A DNA stretch of 64,000 nucleotides from Woeseia sp034521225 (lineage in GTDB: Bacteria; Pseudomonadota; Gammaproteobacteria; Steroidobacterales; Woeseiaceae): NCBI GenBank assembly GCA_034521225.1, contig JAXHMR010000020.1, forward strand, positions 62,001 through 126,000, written 5' to 3'. Position numbers and translations under genes: made by a program. Position 1 is the stretch's first letter; the number at the start of each line of letters is the position of its first letter. Shown here piece after piece: positions 1 through 9,883 of the stretch. The notes under the pieces were generated by a model that was not told the DNA's origin, made no database searches, and saw only the letters and a list, made by a program, of their open reading frames with translations.

Positions 1-1
1 T

Positions 2-850
2 GCCGCCGATTTCCCGGCGGGTACGGTCTGGTACCTGCACGCCGACCTCGAGCGCATGCGGGCCACAGAGTCCGGTGCCAGCATGTACAGCTGGCTGAAC
101 GGCGAAATATTTGTCGAGATCAACGACGAGGTCGGAATCGACCTGAATCGCGAAGTTGAACGGCTTACCGCCTGGTCGCATGACCAGCTCGGTACCGTGA
201 TCGTCGTAGAAGGGCCGGTCACACGCGAAACACGCGACAAGCTGCTGGCAATAGTCACGCTGCAGGCAAAGTACGACGTGCACGAATTCTCCGGGAAGAC
301 GTATTACTTCGCGAGCGACGGGCCTGGCATGACACAAGATAACGGACCGCTTCGGGACCTCGATGAGTCCGCCTACTTCAGTTTTGACGTTCCCGGCAAG
401 ATGATCGTCGCGTCACAGGAGGGGCAGATGCACGAGCTGCTCACAAACAACGGCAGGATTGCCGGCGGCGGCAGCCATAACGGGGCGCTGTTTGTCCTGA
501 GTGCCGACCGGGAGTTCGTCAAGGCCGGCTTGCGTACCGAACACTTTGCAGGCAGCGAGGACAGCTGGGATTCGAACATCCTGCGCAACACGGAGCAGGC
601 GGCATTCATGCTGTCCGACCGCGGCGGCATGCTGGCGTTTGACCTGCAGTTGAAATCAAAGGATCCGCGGATGGCGCAATCGATAGGCAGTATAGTCAAC
701 GGACTGGTCAGCCTGCAGATGTTCAACGCTGACCTCGATCCCGACGTGCGCGCCCTGATAGAAAATACGCGCATCAAGGTTGAAGATGCGATGCTGAACC
801 TGAGTGCGGTTATCGATCCGAAACTGCTCATGCGGATTATCGAGAAATAA
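2..850 (+). CDS. Unrecognised protein, C-terminal part (5' end outside window)
   Basis: The frame is open from base 2, so the gene begins upstream of the window; an internal ATG at 56 is not needed as a start. About 282 residues are visible. I see no transmembrane segment, signal peptide (the N-terminus is missing) or catalytic motif that I recognise. The sequence is acidic and mixed alpha/beta in character. It lies 40 bp upstream of an ECF sigma factor in the same orientation, so it may belong to the same transcription unit. I cannot assign a function. Confidence 0.8.
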   Translation, partial: AADFPAGTVWYLHADLERMRATESGASMYSWLNGEIFVEINDEVGIDLNREVERLTAWSHDQLGTVIVVEGPVTRETRDKLLAIVTLQAKYDVHEFSGKTYYFASDGPGMTQDNGPLRDLDESAYFSFDVPGKMIVASQEGQMHELLTNNGRIAGGGSHNGALFVLSADREFVKAGLRTEHFAGSEDSWDSNILRNTEQAAFMLSDRGGMLAFDLQLKSKDPRMAQSIGSIVNGLVSLQMFNADLDPDVRALIENTRIKVEDAMLNLSAVIDPKLLMRIIEK

Positions 851-890
851 ACGGGACGGACAGCTATGCCCGAACGGCAACCGGATCCGT

Positions 891-1448
891 ATGAACGTGA
901 CTGAAGATGAACAACTGGTCGCCGGAGCGCTTGCGGGAAATGATGCGGCATTCGGCATGCTGGTTGATCGCTACCAGGAACGCCTGCTCCGGTTCCTGCA
1001 GACCCGCAGCCGTTGCCGGGCCGATGCGGAGGACGCGTTGCAGGACACGCTGATCAATGCCTACCGGTATCTCACGAGCTATAATCCGCGCTGGCGCTTT
1101 AGCACCTGGATCTACCGGATCGCAATCCGTGAAGCAGCAAGGAATGCCACGGTTGCAGCGACAGTACCGGCTGACGACATTGCCGCTGCCGATGACCCGC
1201 TGGCAAGCTGTATCGCGGCCGGCGAGCGGGAGAACCTGTGGCTGACGGCAAAGCGCCTGCTGCCACCGGACATGTTTACCGCCCTGTGGCTGCATTATGC
1301 CGAGGACATGCCGGTGTCCGATATTGCGCGGTCGATGGATCGTTCAATGCCGTGGACGAAGGTCGCCCTGCATCGGGGACGGCGCCGTCTGCGGCTCGCA
1401 ATGGCGGAGACAGAAACCGAGCAATCTAAAAGTGAAGCCTATGGATAA
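891..1448 (+). CDS. ECF-type RNA polymerase sigma-70 factor
   Basis: This is a 185-residue protein of the usual ECF sigma length. Region 2 lies near residues 10-80: it has the typical DAEDALQDTLINAYR stretch of region 2.1/2.2 and the RFSTWIYRIA motif of region 2.4. A C-terminal region 4 helix-turn-helix (about residues 125-175) contains PVSDIARSMDRSMPWTKVALHRGR. It should direct core polymerase to a small regulon. ATG 891 was chosen because homology to sigma region 2 starts right after it; the open frame extends further upstream but overlaps the preceding gene. Its stop overlaps the start of the next gene by 8 bp, so the two are translationally coupled. Confidence 0.88.
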   Translation: MNVTEDEQLVAGALAGNDAAFGMLVDRYQERLLRFLQTRSRCRADAEDALQDTLINAYRYLTSYNPRWRFSTWIYRIAIREAARNATVAATVPADDIAAADDPLASCIAAGERENLWLTAKRLLPPDMFTALWLHYAEDMPVSDIARSMDRSMPWTKVALHRGRRRLRLAMAETETEQSKSEAYG

Positions 1449-1848
1449 GCTTGACCGACAACTGAAAGATGATGCCGCGGCAATCGACGCGCAGGTGACG
1501 CCCGCGCTACGGCTGCGCATCGATGCATCCCTGCGTGGCGTGCGGCCGGCGTCGGGCGCCGCCGGGCACCTGACGCGGCGCCGCTGGCGCCTCGGCCCGC
1601 TCGGTGGTCTTGCGGGCGTTGCGGCGGCGGGGCTGCTGCTGGCGGTCCTGCTGCGGCAGCCGGAGACGCCGCCAGAAGTGCAGTTGTCGCCAACACCCGC
1701 TTTCGTACTGCAGTCACCGCCCGTTGTCCCGCTTACGGTACGTCAGGCTGGCTTGACGCGGCCGCTGCGGGTGGAGCTCGAGTCGTTGCAGGCCGACCTC
1801 GAAAAGGTCAGGGAGACGGTCGAACGCGACCTCGGCGTCACGCTGTAA
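1441..1848 (+). CDS. Small membrane protein, probable anti-sigma partner
   Basis: This 135-residue protein has a basic, soluble N-terminal part of about 55 residues, one hydrophobic segment around residues 60-77 (GGLAGVAAAGLLLAVLL) and a periplasmic tail ending in a short helical stretch (LESLQADLEKVRETVERDL). It overlaps the ECF sigma factor gene by 8 bp. Single-pass proteins in this position commonly restrain the sigma factor, so an anti-sigma role is inferred from context. I see no zinc-binding HxxxCxxC motif of the ZAS class, so the mode of binding is unknown. Confidence 0.65.
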   Translation: MDKLDRQLKDDAAAIDAQVTPALRLRIDASLRGVRPASGAAGHLTRRRWRLGPLGGLAGVAAAGLLLAVLLRQPETPPEVQLSPTPAFVLQSPPVVPLTVRQAGLTRPLRVELESLQADLEKVRETVERDLGVTL

Positions 1849-2235
1849 CAGGATCCCGCATTCAAGCGGAATCGAGGCCGCGGGCACAGCGCACGCCAGC
1901 CCTCGATTATTCGTGAGGGTTTGACTGCGGTGACAGGCGGAGGCGCGCCACTGCCTTCGTGCCATCTAATAAACCAGGCCAGTGGAAATCAATACGTGAA
2001 TACTCTATCCTCGGCGCAGGAATCAGTCCGTCCGTGACATCGATCGATGCGGCAGCCTGGCATTCCCGGGGGAAACAATCAGTCGGCATGCCTTGACATC
2101 CGCAACGGGGGAACACGCAACACAAGCAGTACCTGGTCGACATTAAAGCGGCGCGCTGATCAGAACAGGCAGTCACTGCGGGTGACTGCCGTATAAATAT
2201 ACGCGAAGGTCACACATAAGAAGGATGCGATACGT
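1849..2235. other. Intergenic region upstream of the cytochrome oxidase operon
   Basis: This stretch of about 390 bp has no convincing gene. It must hold the end of the sigma factor transcript and the promoter of the oxidase operon. I could not pick out a strong terminator hairpin or a clear -35/-10 pair. Confidence 0.4.
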
Positions 2236-3590
2236 ATGCCTTTAGCAGTTGTCTTGATCCTGTTGGTTGTGGGTTCACTGGTATTCCACTTCCTGAGTCC
2301 CTGGACGTTCACGCCGCTCGCATCCAACTGGAAGCAGATCGACGACACTATCGACATCACCTTTGTCGTGACCGGTTTCGTGTTCGTCGCTGTCAACCTG
2401 TTCATGGCCTACGCCATCATCCGCTACCGTAACAAGGCCGGTGCCCGCGCTGCCTACGACCCCGAGAACAAGAAGCTTGAGTGGTGGCTGACCATCGTTA
2501 CGACGGTGGGTGTTGCCGCCATGCTGGCGCCCGGGCTCTGGGTCTGGGCCAAGTTCGTCGATGTGCCCGACAATGCGATCGAGGTCGAGGCCGTCGGCCA
2601 GCAATGGCACTGGAGCTACCGGTTGTCCTGGCGAGGATGGCGAGTTCGGCAATGTCGATGTGCGCCTCGTCTCCCAGGACAATCCGTTTGGCATGGTCGC
2701 CGAAGATCCGGCCGGCCAGGATGACGTGCTTGTCTCGAGCGCCGAACTGCACTTGCCGATCGACCAGCCGGTCAAGCTGAATTTGCGTTCGAAGGATGTA
2801 CTGCATAACTTCACGGTGGCGCAATTCCGGGTCAAGATGGATCTCGTGCCCGGCATGGAAACCCACATGTGGCTGACACCGACGCGCAAAGGCCGCTATG
2901 AGGTGCTCTGCGAGGAACTCTGCGGCATCGCGCACTTCGCGATGCGCGGCGCGGTGGTCGTCGAGGACCAGGCGGACTTTGATACCTGGGTGGCGAGCCA
3001 CCCGACCTACGCCGAAATTTCGGCACAGACGGCGGGCAATGCCGAGGCTGGCCGCGCCCAGTACGCGGTCTGCGCGTCTTGCCACGGCCAGCAGGGCGAG
3101 GGCGTGCGCCAGTTGAACGGGCCGAAACTCGCCGGCCAGAGTGCCTGGAACCTGCGTACGCAGATCGAGCGATTCCAGTCCGGGTTGCGCGGCAGCCACG
3201 AGGACGATACCTACGGGCGCCAGATGGCGCCGATGGCCAATACGCTCGCGAGCGATGCCGCGATCAACAACGTCATCGCTTATATACAAACCATGCCGGA
3301 TGAACCGGCTCCGTCTACGATTGAAGGCGACGCCGCCGCCGGCGCCAGGGCGTATGCTGTCTGCGCTTACTTGCCACGGCCAGGACGGTCAGGGCATTTT
3401 TGCGATGAACGCGCCGCAACTGGCTGGTATGAGCGACTGGTACCTCAAGCGGCAGCTTGAAAACTTCCAGAACGGCGTTCGTGGCGGACATCCCGAGGAC
3501 TATTACGGCATGCAGATGGGATTCATGTCGCGCGTGCTGCAGAGTGATGAGGCAGTCGACAACGTCATCGCCTACATCAACACACTTTAA
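2236..3590 (+). CDS. coxB: Cytochrome c oxidase subunit II with two C-terminal cytochrome c domains
   Basis: This subunit receives electrons from cytochrome c and passes them to subunit I through the CuA centre. Two N-terminal membrane helices (about residues 1-20 and 40-60, then 85-110) precede the cupredoxin domain. The CuA ligands are visible as CEELCGIAHFAM, and HNFTVAQFRVKMD is the usual upstream histidine region. Two class I cytochrome c domains follow. The first has CASCH near 3078. The second reads CATCH only after removing one T near 3368. A second one-base shift lies near 2630 (SYR-PGEDGEFG restored). The span is therefore read in three frames, probably from sequence errors. It is the first gene of the oxidase operon. 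Confidence 0.85.
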
Positions 3591-3649
3591 CGGTTATGGA
3601 TTGTCCTGATGCCGTCGACAGGCCAGGGACATCTGACGAGGGGAGCCTG

Positions 3650-5425
3650 ATGGCCTACGTTGCAATCGCTGATCGTGATCACGAGATCGAGCACCACGAT
3701 CCGCAAACCTTCATTACCAGGTATATCTGGAGCCAGGACCACAAGGTCATTGCGATCCAGTACGGCATCACGGCGATATTCGTCGGGCTCGTGGCGCTGG
3801 GATTATCGGTAATGATGCGGCTGCAGCTGGGCTTCCCGGATTCGTTCTCGTTCATCACGCCGGAGTCGTATTACCAGTTTGTCACCATGCACGGCATGAT
3901 CATGGTGATCTACCTGCTGACCGCGCTGTTCCTTGGCGGCTTCGGCAATTACCTGATCCCGCTGATGTGCGGCTCGCGGGACATGGTGTTTCCGTACATG
4001 AACATGCTGAGTTTCTGGGTCTACCTGCTGTCGGTCATCATATTGCTGGCAAGCTTCTTCGTGCCCGGTGGTTCAACGGGTGCCGGCTGGACGCTGTATC
4101 CGCCGCAGGCCATCGCGCCCGGCACGCCGGGCGTTGATCTGGGTATCATCCTGATGCTTATCTCGCTCGCGGTCTTTATTGTCGCGTTCACGATGGGCGG
4201 CCTCGAACTACGTCACCACCGTGCTGCAGGCGCGCACGCCGCGGCATGACGCTGATGCGCATGCCGCTGATCGGTCTGGGGCATCTTCATGGCCACGGTC
4301 CTTGGCCTGCTCGCATTTCCCGCACTCCTCGTCAGCGCCATCATGATGCTCCTGGACAAAACCATTCAGACGAGCTTTTTCATGCCGGCCATGATTTCCG
4401 CCGGCGACCAGCTCGCGCATACCGGCGGCAGCCCGATCCTGTTCCAGCACCTGTTCTGGTTCTTCGGCCATCCGGAGGTGTACATCGTCGCGCTGCCGGC
4501 ATTCGGTATTGTCTCCGACCTGCTCGGCCACGCATGCGCGCAAGAATATCTTCGGCTACCGCATGATGGTCTGGGCGATCCTGGCGATCGGCGGACTGAG
4601 CTTCGTCGTCTGGGCACATCACATGTATGTCAGCGGCATGAATCCGTATTTCGGCTTCTTCTTCGCGACGACCACGCTGATCATCGCGGTGCCGACGGCG
4701 CTCAAGGTCTACAACTGGGTGCTGACGCTGTGGCAGGGCAATATCCACCTGCGCGTGCCGATGCTGTTCGCGATCGGCTTTATTTTCACCTTTATCCACG
4801 GCGGCCTGACCGGCCTGTTCCTGGGCAACGTCGTCGGTTGACCTGCCCTTGTCGGATACTTATTTCGTCGTCGCGCACTTTCACATGGTGATGGGTGTAT
4901 CGCCCATTCTTGTCGTGTTCGGCGCGATCTATCACTGGTTCCCGAAAATCACCGGCAGGATGTACAACGAAACGATTGGCCGCTGGCACTTCTGGCTGAC
5001 CTTCCTCGGCACCTACGCCGATTTACCTGCCCATGCACTACCTCGGCTTCCTCGGCGTGCCGCGGCGCTACTACGCGATGGGCAATACCGACTTCATGCC
5101 GGAATCCGCGCAGGCGCTGAACGCCGACATCACAGTCTGCCGCCATCATCGTCGGCATTGACGCAGCTGCTGTTCTTCGTACAACGTCATCTGGAGCTTG
5201 CGGAGCGGCAAGAAGGCCGGTCCTAATCCCTGGGGCGCCACGACGCTCGAGTGGCAGACGCCGGATACGCCGCCGAAGCACGGCAACTGGGGTCACGACC
5301 TGCCTGAAGTGCATCGCTGGGCCTACGACTACAGCGTGCCGGGCCAGGACCAGGATTTCACGCCGCAGACCGTGCCAGCCAGTGAGGTGCCGGTCGGTCG
5401 TCATCACGGGGTGAAGCACGGGTGA
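3650..5425 (+). CDS. coxA: Cytochrome c oxidase subunit I
   Basis: This is the catalytic haem-copper subunit that reduces O2 and pumps protons. ATG 3650 follows a GAGGGGAG ribosome site. Conserved elements appear in order: TMHGMIM (low-spin haem histidine), the FGHPEVYI motif with the CuB histidine-tyrosine pair, WAHHMYVSG, FIHGGLTGLFLGN and VVAHFHMVMG (haem a3 and CuB ligands). The reading frame changes at least four times (near 4205, 4280, 4535, 4845 and 5020-5170), while protein homology runs straight through. These look like one-base errors. The length of about 590 residues is normal once they are corrected. The stop overlaps the GTG of the next gene. Confidence 0.88.
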
Positions 5426-6109
5426 CCATCACGCTCGTCTTTCTCGCGGCGATCATGGCGGCCGTCGATCGGCTGGCTGCTGAAGCAGACCTTCAATATG
5501 CAGCCGTGCGGTATCGAGGTCCGGCCGACGATGCCGTCAGCGGCCGCATCCCTCGACGCCGACTTCCAAAACGATCGGGCTCTGGCGACGTTTCTTGCCG
5601 TCGCAACGTCGCTGTTTGCGCTCTGTTATCAGTGCCTACACGATCCGCATGCGCATGGCCGACGACTGGCGTGCCGCTGACGGACCCTCAGTTGCTGTGG
5701 CTCAACACCGGCCTTCTGGTGCTGAGCAGTGTGCTCGATGCACTGGGCACGCAATGCGGCCGGTGGGCGCGCCGGGACGTGGCAGGTGACAGTCGGCGCT
5801 GATGCTGGCCGGTACGCTTTGCCCGGTGCTGTTCCTCGGCGGGCAATATGCCGCGTGGCTCGGCCTGCACGAGGTTCCGGGCAGTACGTGACGTCGAATC
5901 CGGCGAACGCGTTCTTCTACCTGCTGACCGGCGCTGCACGGCCTGCACCTGCTGGGCGGCACTCTGGGTCTGGGCGCGGCTCGATGGTGCGGGTCTGGTC
6001 GGGAGCATCCGCCGAGAGCGTGCGGCTGAGCGTCGAGTTGTGCACGGTGTACTGGCACTACCTGCTGCTGGTCTGGATTGTGTTGTTCGGTTTGCTGTTA
6101 TCCACCTGA
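5422..6109 (+). CDS. Cytochrome c oxidase subunit III (first copy), frameshifted
   Basis: A GTG start at 5422 overlaps the coxA stop (GTGA). Read across several one-base shifts, the protein shows helices typical of haem-copper oxidase subunit III: a WTFLAVATSLFAL-like helix, then LLWLNTGLLVLSSVL, a glycine-rich FLGGQYAAW segment and a NPANAFFYLLTG-LHGLHLLGG stretch, ending in CTVYWHYLLLVWIVLFGLL. No single frame covers more than 126 residues. Its role is structural and in oxygen or proton access to subunit I. A second, better preserved subunit III gene follows 13 bp later, so the operon encodes two. Confidence 0.7.
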
Positions 6110-6122
6110 AAGGGAATTGACG

Positions 6123-6815
6123 ATGTCGGAAGCTGCGCTGTCGAGTAAGGGAGATATATTGCCGCAAGGTGGGGCCGGAGTCGTACAGGACTTCTCTTCC
6201 GACAAGCAGGCGTTCCACGTGCCCTGGGGCAAGGCAATGATGTGGATATTCCTGCTCAGCGACACGTTCATTTTCAGCTGTTTCCTTGTGTCATACATGA
6301 AGGTCCGAATTTCGACGCCGGATCCATGGCCGTTGCCGAGCGAAGTCTTCGCGTTAAGTTTTGGCGGCGACCCGATCCCGCTGGTCCTGATCGCCATCAT
6401 GACGTTTATCCTGATTACATCGAGCGGCACGATGGCGATGGCTGTCAACATGGGCTACCGCAAGGAACGCAACAAGACGTTCTGGCTGATGGTTGCTACC
6501 GCGGCACTCGGTGCCATCGTTCGTCGGCATGCAGGCCTTCGAGTGGACCGAGCTGATCGTCGAGGAAGGCGTGCGGCCCTGGGGCAACCCGATGGGTGCC
6601 GCACAATTCGGCGCGACTTCTTCATGATTACCGGCTTCCACGGTATGCACGTGTCAGCGGGTGTCATTTATCTTCTTGTCGTCGCGTTCCGGGTCAGGCG
6701 CGGGTTCTACGAAAAGCGCGGCGGCAACTACGACATATGTCGAGATCGCCGGGCTGTACTGGCACTTTGTCGACCTGGTTTGGGTATTTATTTCGCGTTT
6801 TTCTATCTCTGGTAG
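6123..6815 (+). CDS. Cytochrome c oxidase subunit III (second copy)
   Basis: This is a second haem-copper oxidase subunit III. After a polar N-terminus of about 45 residues, helices run from WGKAMMWIFLLSDTFIFSC onward. The family signatures FFMITGFHGMHVSAGVIYL and WHFVDLVWVFIFAFFYLW (the latter restored) are clear. An AGGGAA ribosome site precedes ATG 6123. The frame is lost near 6525 and regained near 6610, and lost again near 6735, in each case without losing homology, so small indels are likely. It sits between the first subunit III gene and the subunit IV gene. Confidence 0.8.
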   Translation: MSEAALSSKGDILPQGGAGVVQDFSSDKQAFHVPWGKAMMWIFLLSDTFIFSCFLVSYMKVRISTPDPWPLPSEVFALSFGGDPIPLVLIAIMTFILITSSGTMAMAVNMGYRKERNKTFWLMVATAALGAIVRRHAGLRVDRADRRGRRAALGQPDGCRTIRRDFFMITGFHGMHVSAGVIYLLVVAFRVRRGFYEKRGGNYDICRDRRAVLALCRPGLGIYFAFFYLW

Positions 6816-6836
6816 TTGACAGCAGGAGTCGGTCGA

Positions 6837-7184
6837 ATGGCGCAGGAAGAAGGTCAGCAACATCCGCTCAGTATCTATTTCTGGATCTGGGGCCTGTTGT
6901 TCGTCGTCAGTTTCTTTTCCTACATGGTCGATTACATGCAGTTCGAGGGTTCCCTGCGCTGGACCCTTATCCTGGTATTCATGTTCCTGAAGGCCGGCTT
7001 CATCATTGCCATCTTCATGCACATGAAATGGGAGCGGCGGGCACTGCAGATTGCCATCCTGGTGCCGCCGGCCGTCATTCTGGTGCTGATCGGGCTGATG
7101 GCGATCGAAGGCGACTATACGTTCCTGACGCGTATTGAATTCTTCGGCGAAAGCACGTTCGTTCCCGAATCACCCCACCACTGA
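6837..7184 (+). CDS. Cytochrome c oxidase subunit IV
   Basis: This 115-residue protein has three predicted membrane helices (around residues 13-33, 42-62 and 70-92), the pattern of prokaryotic oxidase subunit IV. The middle helix contains LVFMFLKAGFIIAIFMHMKWE, typical of the family. It is a small structural subunit of the oxidase. AGCAGGAG precedes ATG 6837 at good spacing, 21 bp after the subunit III stop, so it is the last gene of the operon. It reads intact. Confidence 0.85.
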   Translation: MAQEEGQQHPLSIYFWIWGLLFVVSFFSYMVDYMQFEGSLRWTLILVFMFLKAGFIIAIFMHMKWERRALQIAILVPPAVILVLIGLMAIEGDYTFLTRIEFFGESTFVPESPHH

Positions 7185-7191
7185 TCGTGCG

Positions 7192-7385
7192 GTCATCGCG
7201 AGGCGCGCAGCGCCGCCGTCATCGCGAGGCGCGCAGCGCCGCCGTCATCGCGAGGCGCGCAGCGCCGTGGCGACCTCGTCCGGACGACCGCTCAGCCAAC
7301 CGGAACGAGATTGCCACGGCCGCCTTTGGCGGCCTCGCAACGACGCGATATTGCCGCGCTGCCCTCGCAATGACTCCTGACACGT
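7192..7385. repeat. Palindromic intergenic repeat cluster (GTCATCGCGAGG family)
   Basis: Three tandem copies of a 26-bp unit beginning GTCATCGCGAGGCGCGCAGC start at 7192, 7218 and 7244. They are followed at about 7308-7347 by the opposite half of a related palindrome (GAGATTGCCACGGCCGCCTT). The same family occurs near 20,354 and 25,175. Units can fold into hairpins and lie only between genes, here between the oxidase operon and a nucleoside transporter. Short open frames across it are repeat translations, not genes. Confidence 0.8.
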
Positions 7386-7392
7386 CGTCATC

Positions 7393-8608
7393 ATGATTGC
7401 ATTCGTCGGCATTGCCGTCCTGCTGCTGGTGGCCGTATTGCTTTCGACCGATCGCAGTGCTATCAACCTGCGCACTGTGGGCACCGCGTTTTTCCTGCAG
7501 ATCACGATCGCCGCGCTGATTATGTATGTGCCGTACGGTCAGGTTGTGCTCGAAGCCGTTGTTAGAGGTGTCCAGCACGTCATCAATTACGGCAATGAGG
7601 GTATCGAGTTCGTCTTTGGCGACAAGGCGAAGGAAAACCTGGGCTTCACGATTGCGCTGAACGTATTGCCGATCATCGTGTTCTTCTCGTCACTGATGTC
7701 GGTGCTGTATTACCTTGGGCATCATGCAACGTGTCGTTGCCGGACTCCGGCGGGCTTTTGCACCGCTTGCTGCGCACCATGAAACGGAGTCGATGTCCGC
7801 CGTTTCGAAGATATTCGTAGGCCACACTGAAGCGCCGCTGGTCGTGAAGCCCTACCTCGCCCGCATGAGCGAGTCCGAACTCTTCGCCGTCATGACCGGC
7901 GGCTGCGCGACGATTGCCGGCGCGGTGATGGCCGGTTATGCGTCAATGGGCGTGGACCTGAAATACCTGATCACCGCAAGTTTCATGGCGGCGCCGGGTG
8001 GTCTGCTGATGGCCAAGATCATGCTGCCGGAGACGGCAGCGGGCGCGCCAAGCTTCGATCCGGACGAGACGGGCGAGGATGAGCGCGCGGTGAACATTTT
8101 CGAGGCCATCGGCAACGGTGCTGCCACCGGCCTGACGCTGGCGCTGAACGTCGGTGCGATGCTGCTGGCATTTGTTGCGATGATCGCGCTGTTGAATGGC
8201 CTGCTGACAGGTATCGGCGGCTGGTTCGGGTTCGAAGGCCTGACATTACAGTTCCTGCTTGGTAAGTTGTTTGCGCCGCTCGCCTTCCTGCTCGGCGTGC
8301 CGTGGAGTGAGGCGAATACAGCGGGATCGCTGATCGGGCAAAAACTCGTCATCAACGAGTTCTACGCTTACGCCAACTTCGTCCTGATCAAGGAAACGCT
8401 GTCCACGAACACGCAGGTGATCGTCACCTTCGCCCTGTGCGGCTTTGCGAATCTTGCCTCGATCGCGATCCTGATGGGCGGGCTCGGCAGCATCGTGCCG
8501 AGCCGCCGCCGCGATATCGCGAGGCTTGGCCTCCGGGCCGTGATTGGCGGTACACTGGCGAATCTGATGAGTGCGACGCTGGCGGGACTGTTTTTCGCGT
8601 TCCAGTAG
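7393..8608 (+). CDS. Concentrative nucleoside transporter, NupC/CNT family (first copy)
   Basis: This inner-membrane nucleoside symporter is about 405 residues when restored. It shares strong similarity along its whole length with the second copy at 15890. Motifs include NVLPIIVFFSSLMSVLYY, VGHTEAPLVVKPYL, MTGGCATIAGAVMAGY, FMAAPGGLLMAK and FALCGFANLASIAI, all typical of the CNT family. The frame shifts near 7720 and near 7780; inserting one A in the run at 7783 restores a TMKTESMSAVSKIF stretch, so this is probably a homopolymer error. It starts the nucleoside-use region and lies 30 bp upstream of deoB. Confidence 0.87.
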
Positions 8609-8638
8609 CCGGCGCCGCGGACGCACGCGGAGAACAGC

Positions 8639-9847
8639 ATGGGCAGGGCAGTCATTCTGGTACTGGATTCCTTTGGTATCGGCGCCACCGGCGACGCCGG
8701 GCAATTCGGTGATGTCGGCGCCAACACACTGGGCAGTATCGCAAAACACCGTCTCGACAACGGTAAGCAGGCGCTGGCGCTGCCGAACCTGGCGCGGCTC
8801 GGGCTGCTTCATGCGGCGAAGGAAAGCACCGGGAGCTACCCGGCCGGCGCCGATACCGGTGTCGATGTCATCGGTGCTTATGGCTACGCTGCCGAACTGT
8901 CGAGCGGCAAGGACACGCCGAGCGGCCACTGGGAAATCGCCGGCGTGCCGGTGCTGTTCGACTGGGGCTATTTCACCGGCAAGACCAATACGTTTCCGCC
9001 CGAGCTGCTGGAGAAGCTGATCGAGCGTGCCGGCCTGCCCGGTGTGCTCGGAAACTGCCACTCATCCGGCACGACCATCATCGCCGAACTGGGCGAGGAG
9101 CACATGAAGACCGGCAAGCCCATCGTCTATACGTCGGCCGACAGCGTGTTCCAGATTGCGGCCCACGAGGAGACCTTCGGCCTCGAGCGCCTCTACGAGC
9201 TGTGCGATATCGCCCGTGAACTGGTCGACGAGTACAACATTGGCCGCGTCATCGCGCGGCCGTTCGTTGGCACGGCCAGCGGCAACTTCGAAAGAACAGG
9301 CAACCGGCGTGACCTGACGACACGGCCGCCGGCCCCCACGGTACTCGACAAGCTGGTGGACAGCGGCGGCGAGGTCATCAGCATCGGCAAGATTGCTGAT
9401 ATCTATGCGCACCAGGGCATCACGAAAAAGATCAAGGCGACCGGTAATGCCGCACTGTTTGACGCGACGCTGGATGCACTCGGTGATGCGCCGGACCGCT
9501 CGATCGTTTTCACGAATTTCGTGGACTTCGACATGCTGTACGGACACCGGCGCGACGTTGACGGTTATGCCGACGCACTCGAGTATTTCGACAAGCGCCT
9601 GCCGGAACTGATGGAACGCCTGCGACCGGACGACCTGCTCGTCATTTGCGCGGATCACGGCTGCGATCCGACGTGGCCCGGCTCCGACCATACCCGCGAA
9701 CATATCCCGGTACTGGCCTACGGCGCCGGTATTGCGCCGGGTTCGATTGGCGGCCGGGAATCGTTTGCCGATATCGGGCAAAGCCTCGCGCGCTTTTTCG
9801 GGCTCGATGCGATGGATTACGGCGAGAGTTTCCTGACTGCGGCCTGA
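8639..9847 (+). CDS. deoB: Phosphopentomutase
   Basis: This enzyme interconverts (deoxy)ribose 1-phosphate and 5-phosphate, linking the nucleoside phosphorylases to deoxyribose-phosphate aldolase. The 402-residue length is normal. Alkaline phosphatase-superfamily metal motifs are present: VILVLDSFGIGATGDA at the N-terminus, TPSGHWEIAG near residue 95, FVDFDMLYGHRRD near residue 295, and ICADHGCDPTWPGSDHTRE near residue 340. It is intact and lies 30 bp after a nucleoside transporter, matching the deoA, deoD and deoC genes nearby. Confidence 0.95.
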   Translation: MGRAVILVLDSFGIGATGDAGQFGDVGANTLGSIAKHRLDNGKQALALPNLARLGLLHAAKESTGSYPAGADTGVDVIGAYGYAAELSSGKDTPSGHWEIAGVPVLFDWGYFTGKTNTFPPELLEKLIERAGLPGVLGNCHSSGTTIIAELGEEHMKTGKPIVYTSADSVFQIAAHEETFGLERLYELCDIARELVDEYNIGRVIARPFVGTASGNFERTGNRRDLTTRPPAPTVLDKLVDSGGEVISIGKIADIYAHQGITKKIKATGNAALFDATLDALGDAPDRSIVFTNFVDFDMLYGHRRDVDGYADALEYFDKRLPELMERLRPDDLLVICADHGCDPTWPGSDHTREHIPVLAYGAGIAPGSIGGRESFADIGQSLARFFGLDAMDYGESFLTAA

Positions 9848-9883
9848 TTCAGGGAAACCCCAGTGCCCCCGTCGGGCGGCGAC

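Noticed and set aside
3650..5425. Programmed frameshifting in coxA
   Set aside because: There are too many shifts at unrelated sequences, both plus and minus, without slippery sites or downstream structures; errors explain them better.
7192..7267. Three tandem 26-bp repeats considered as a CRISPR array
   Set aside because: There are no spacers between units, the unit is a known palindromic type, and no cas genes are near.
7135..7396. Two short overlapping frames after the oxidase operon
   Set aside because: They translate the tandem palindromic repeat and share the repeat-derived RNDTVIARSA-type peptides seen at other clusters.
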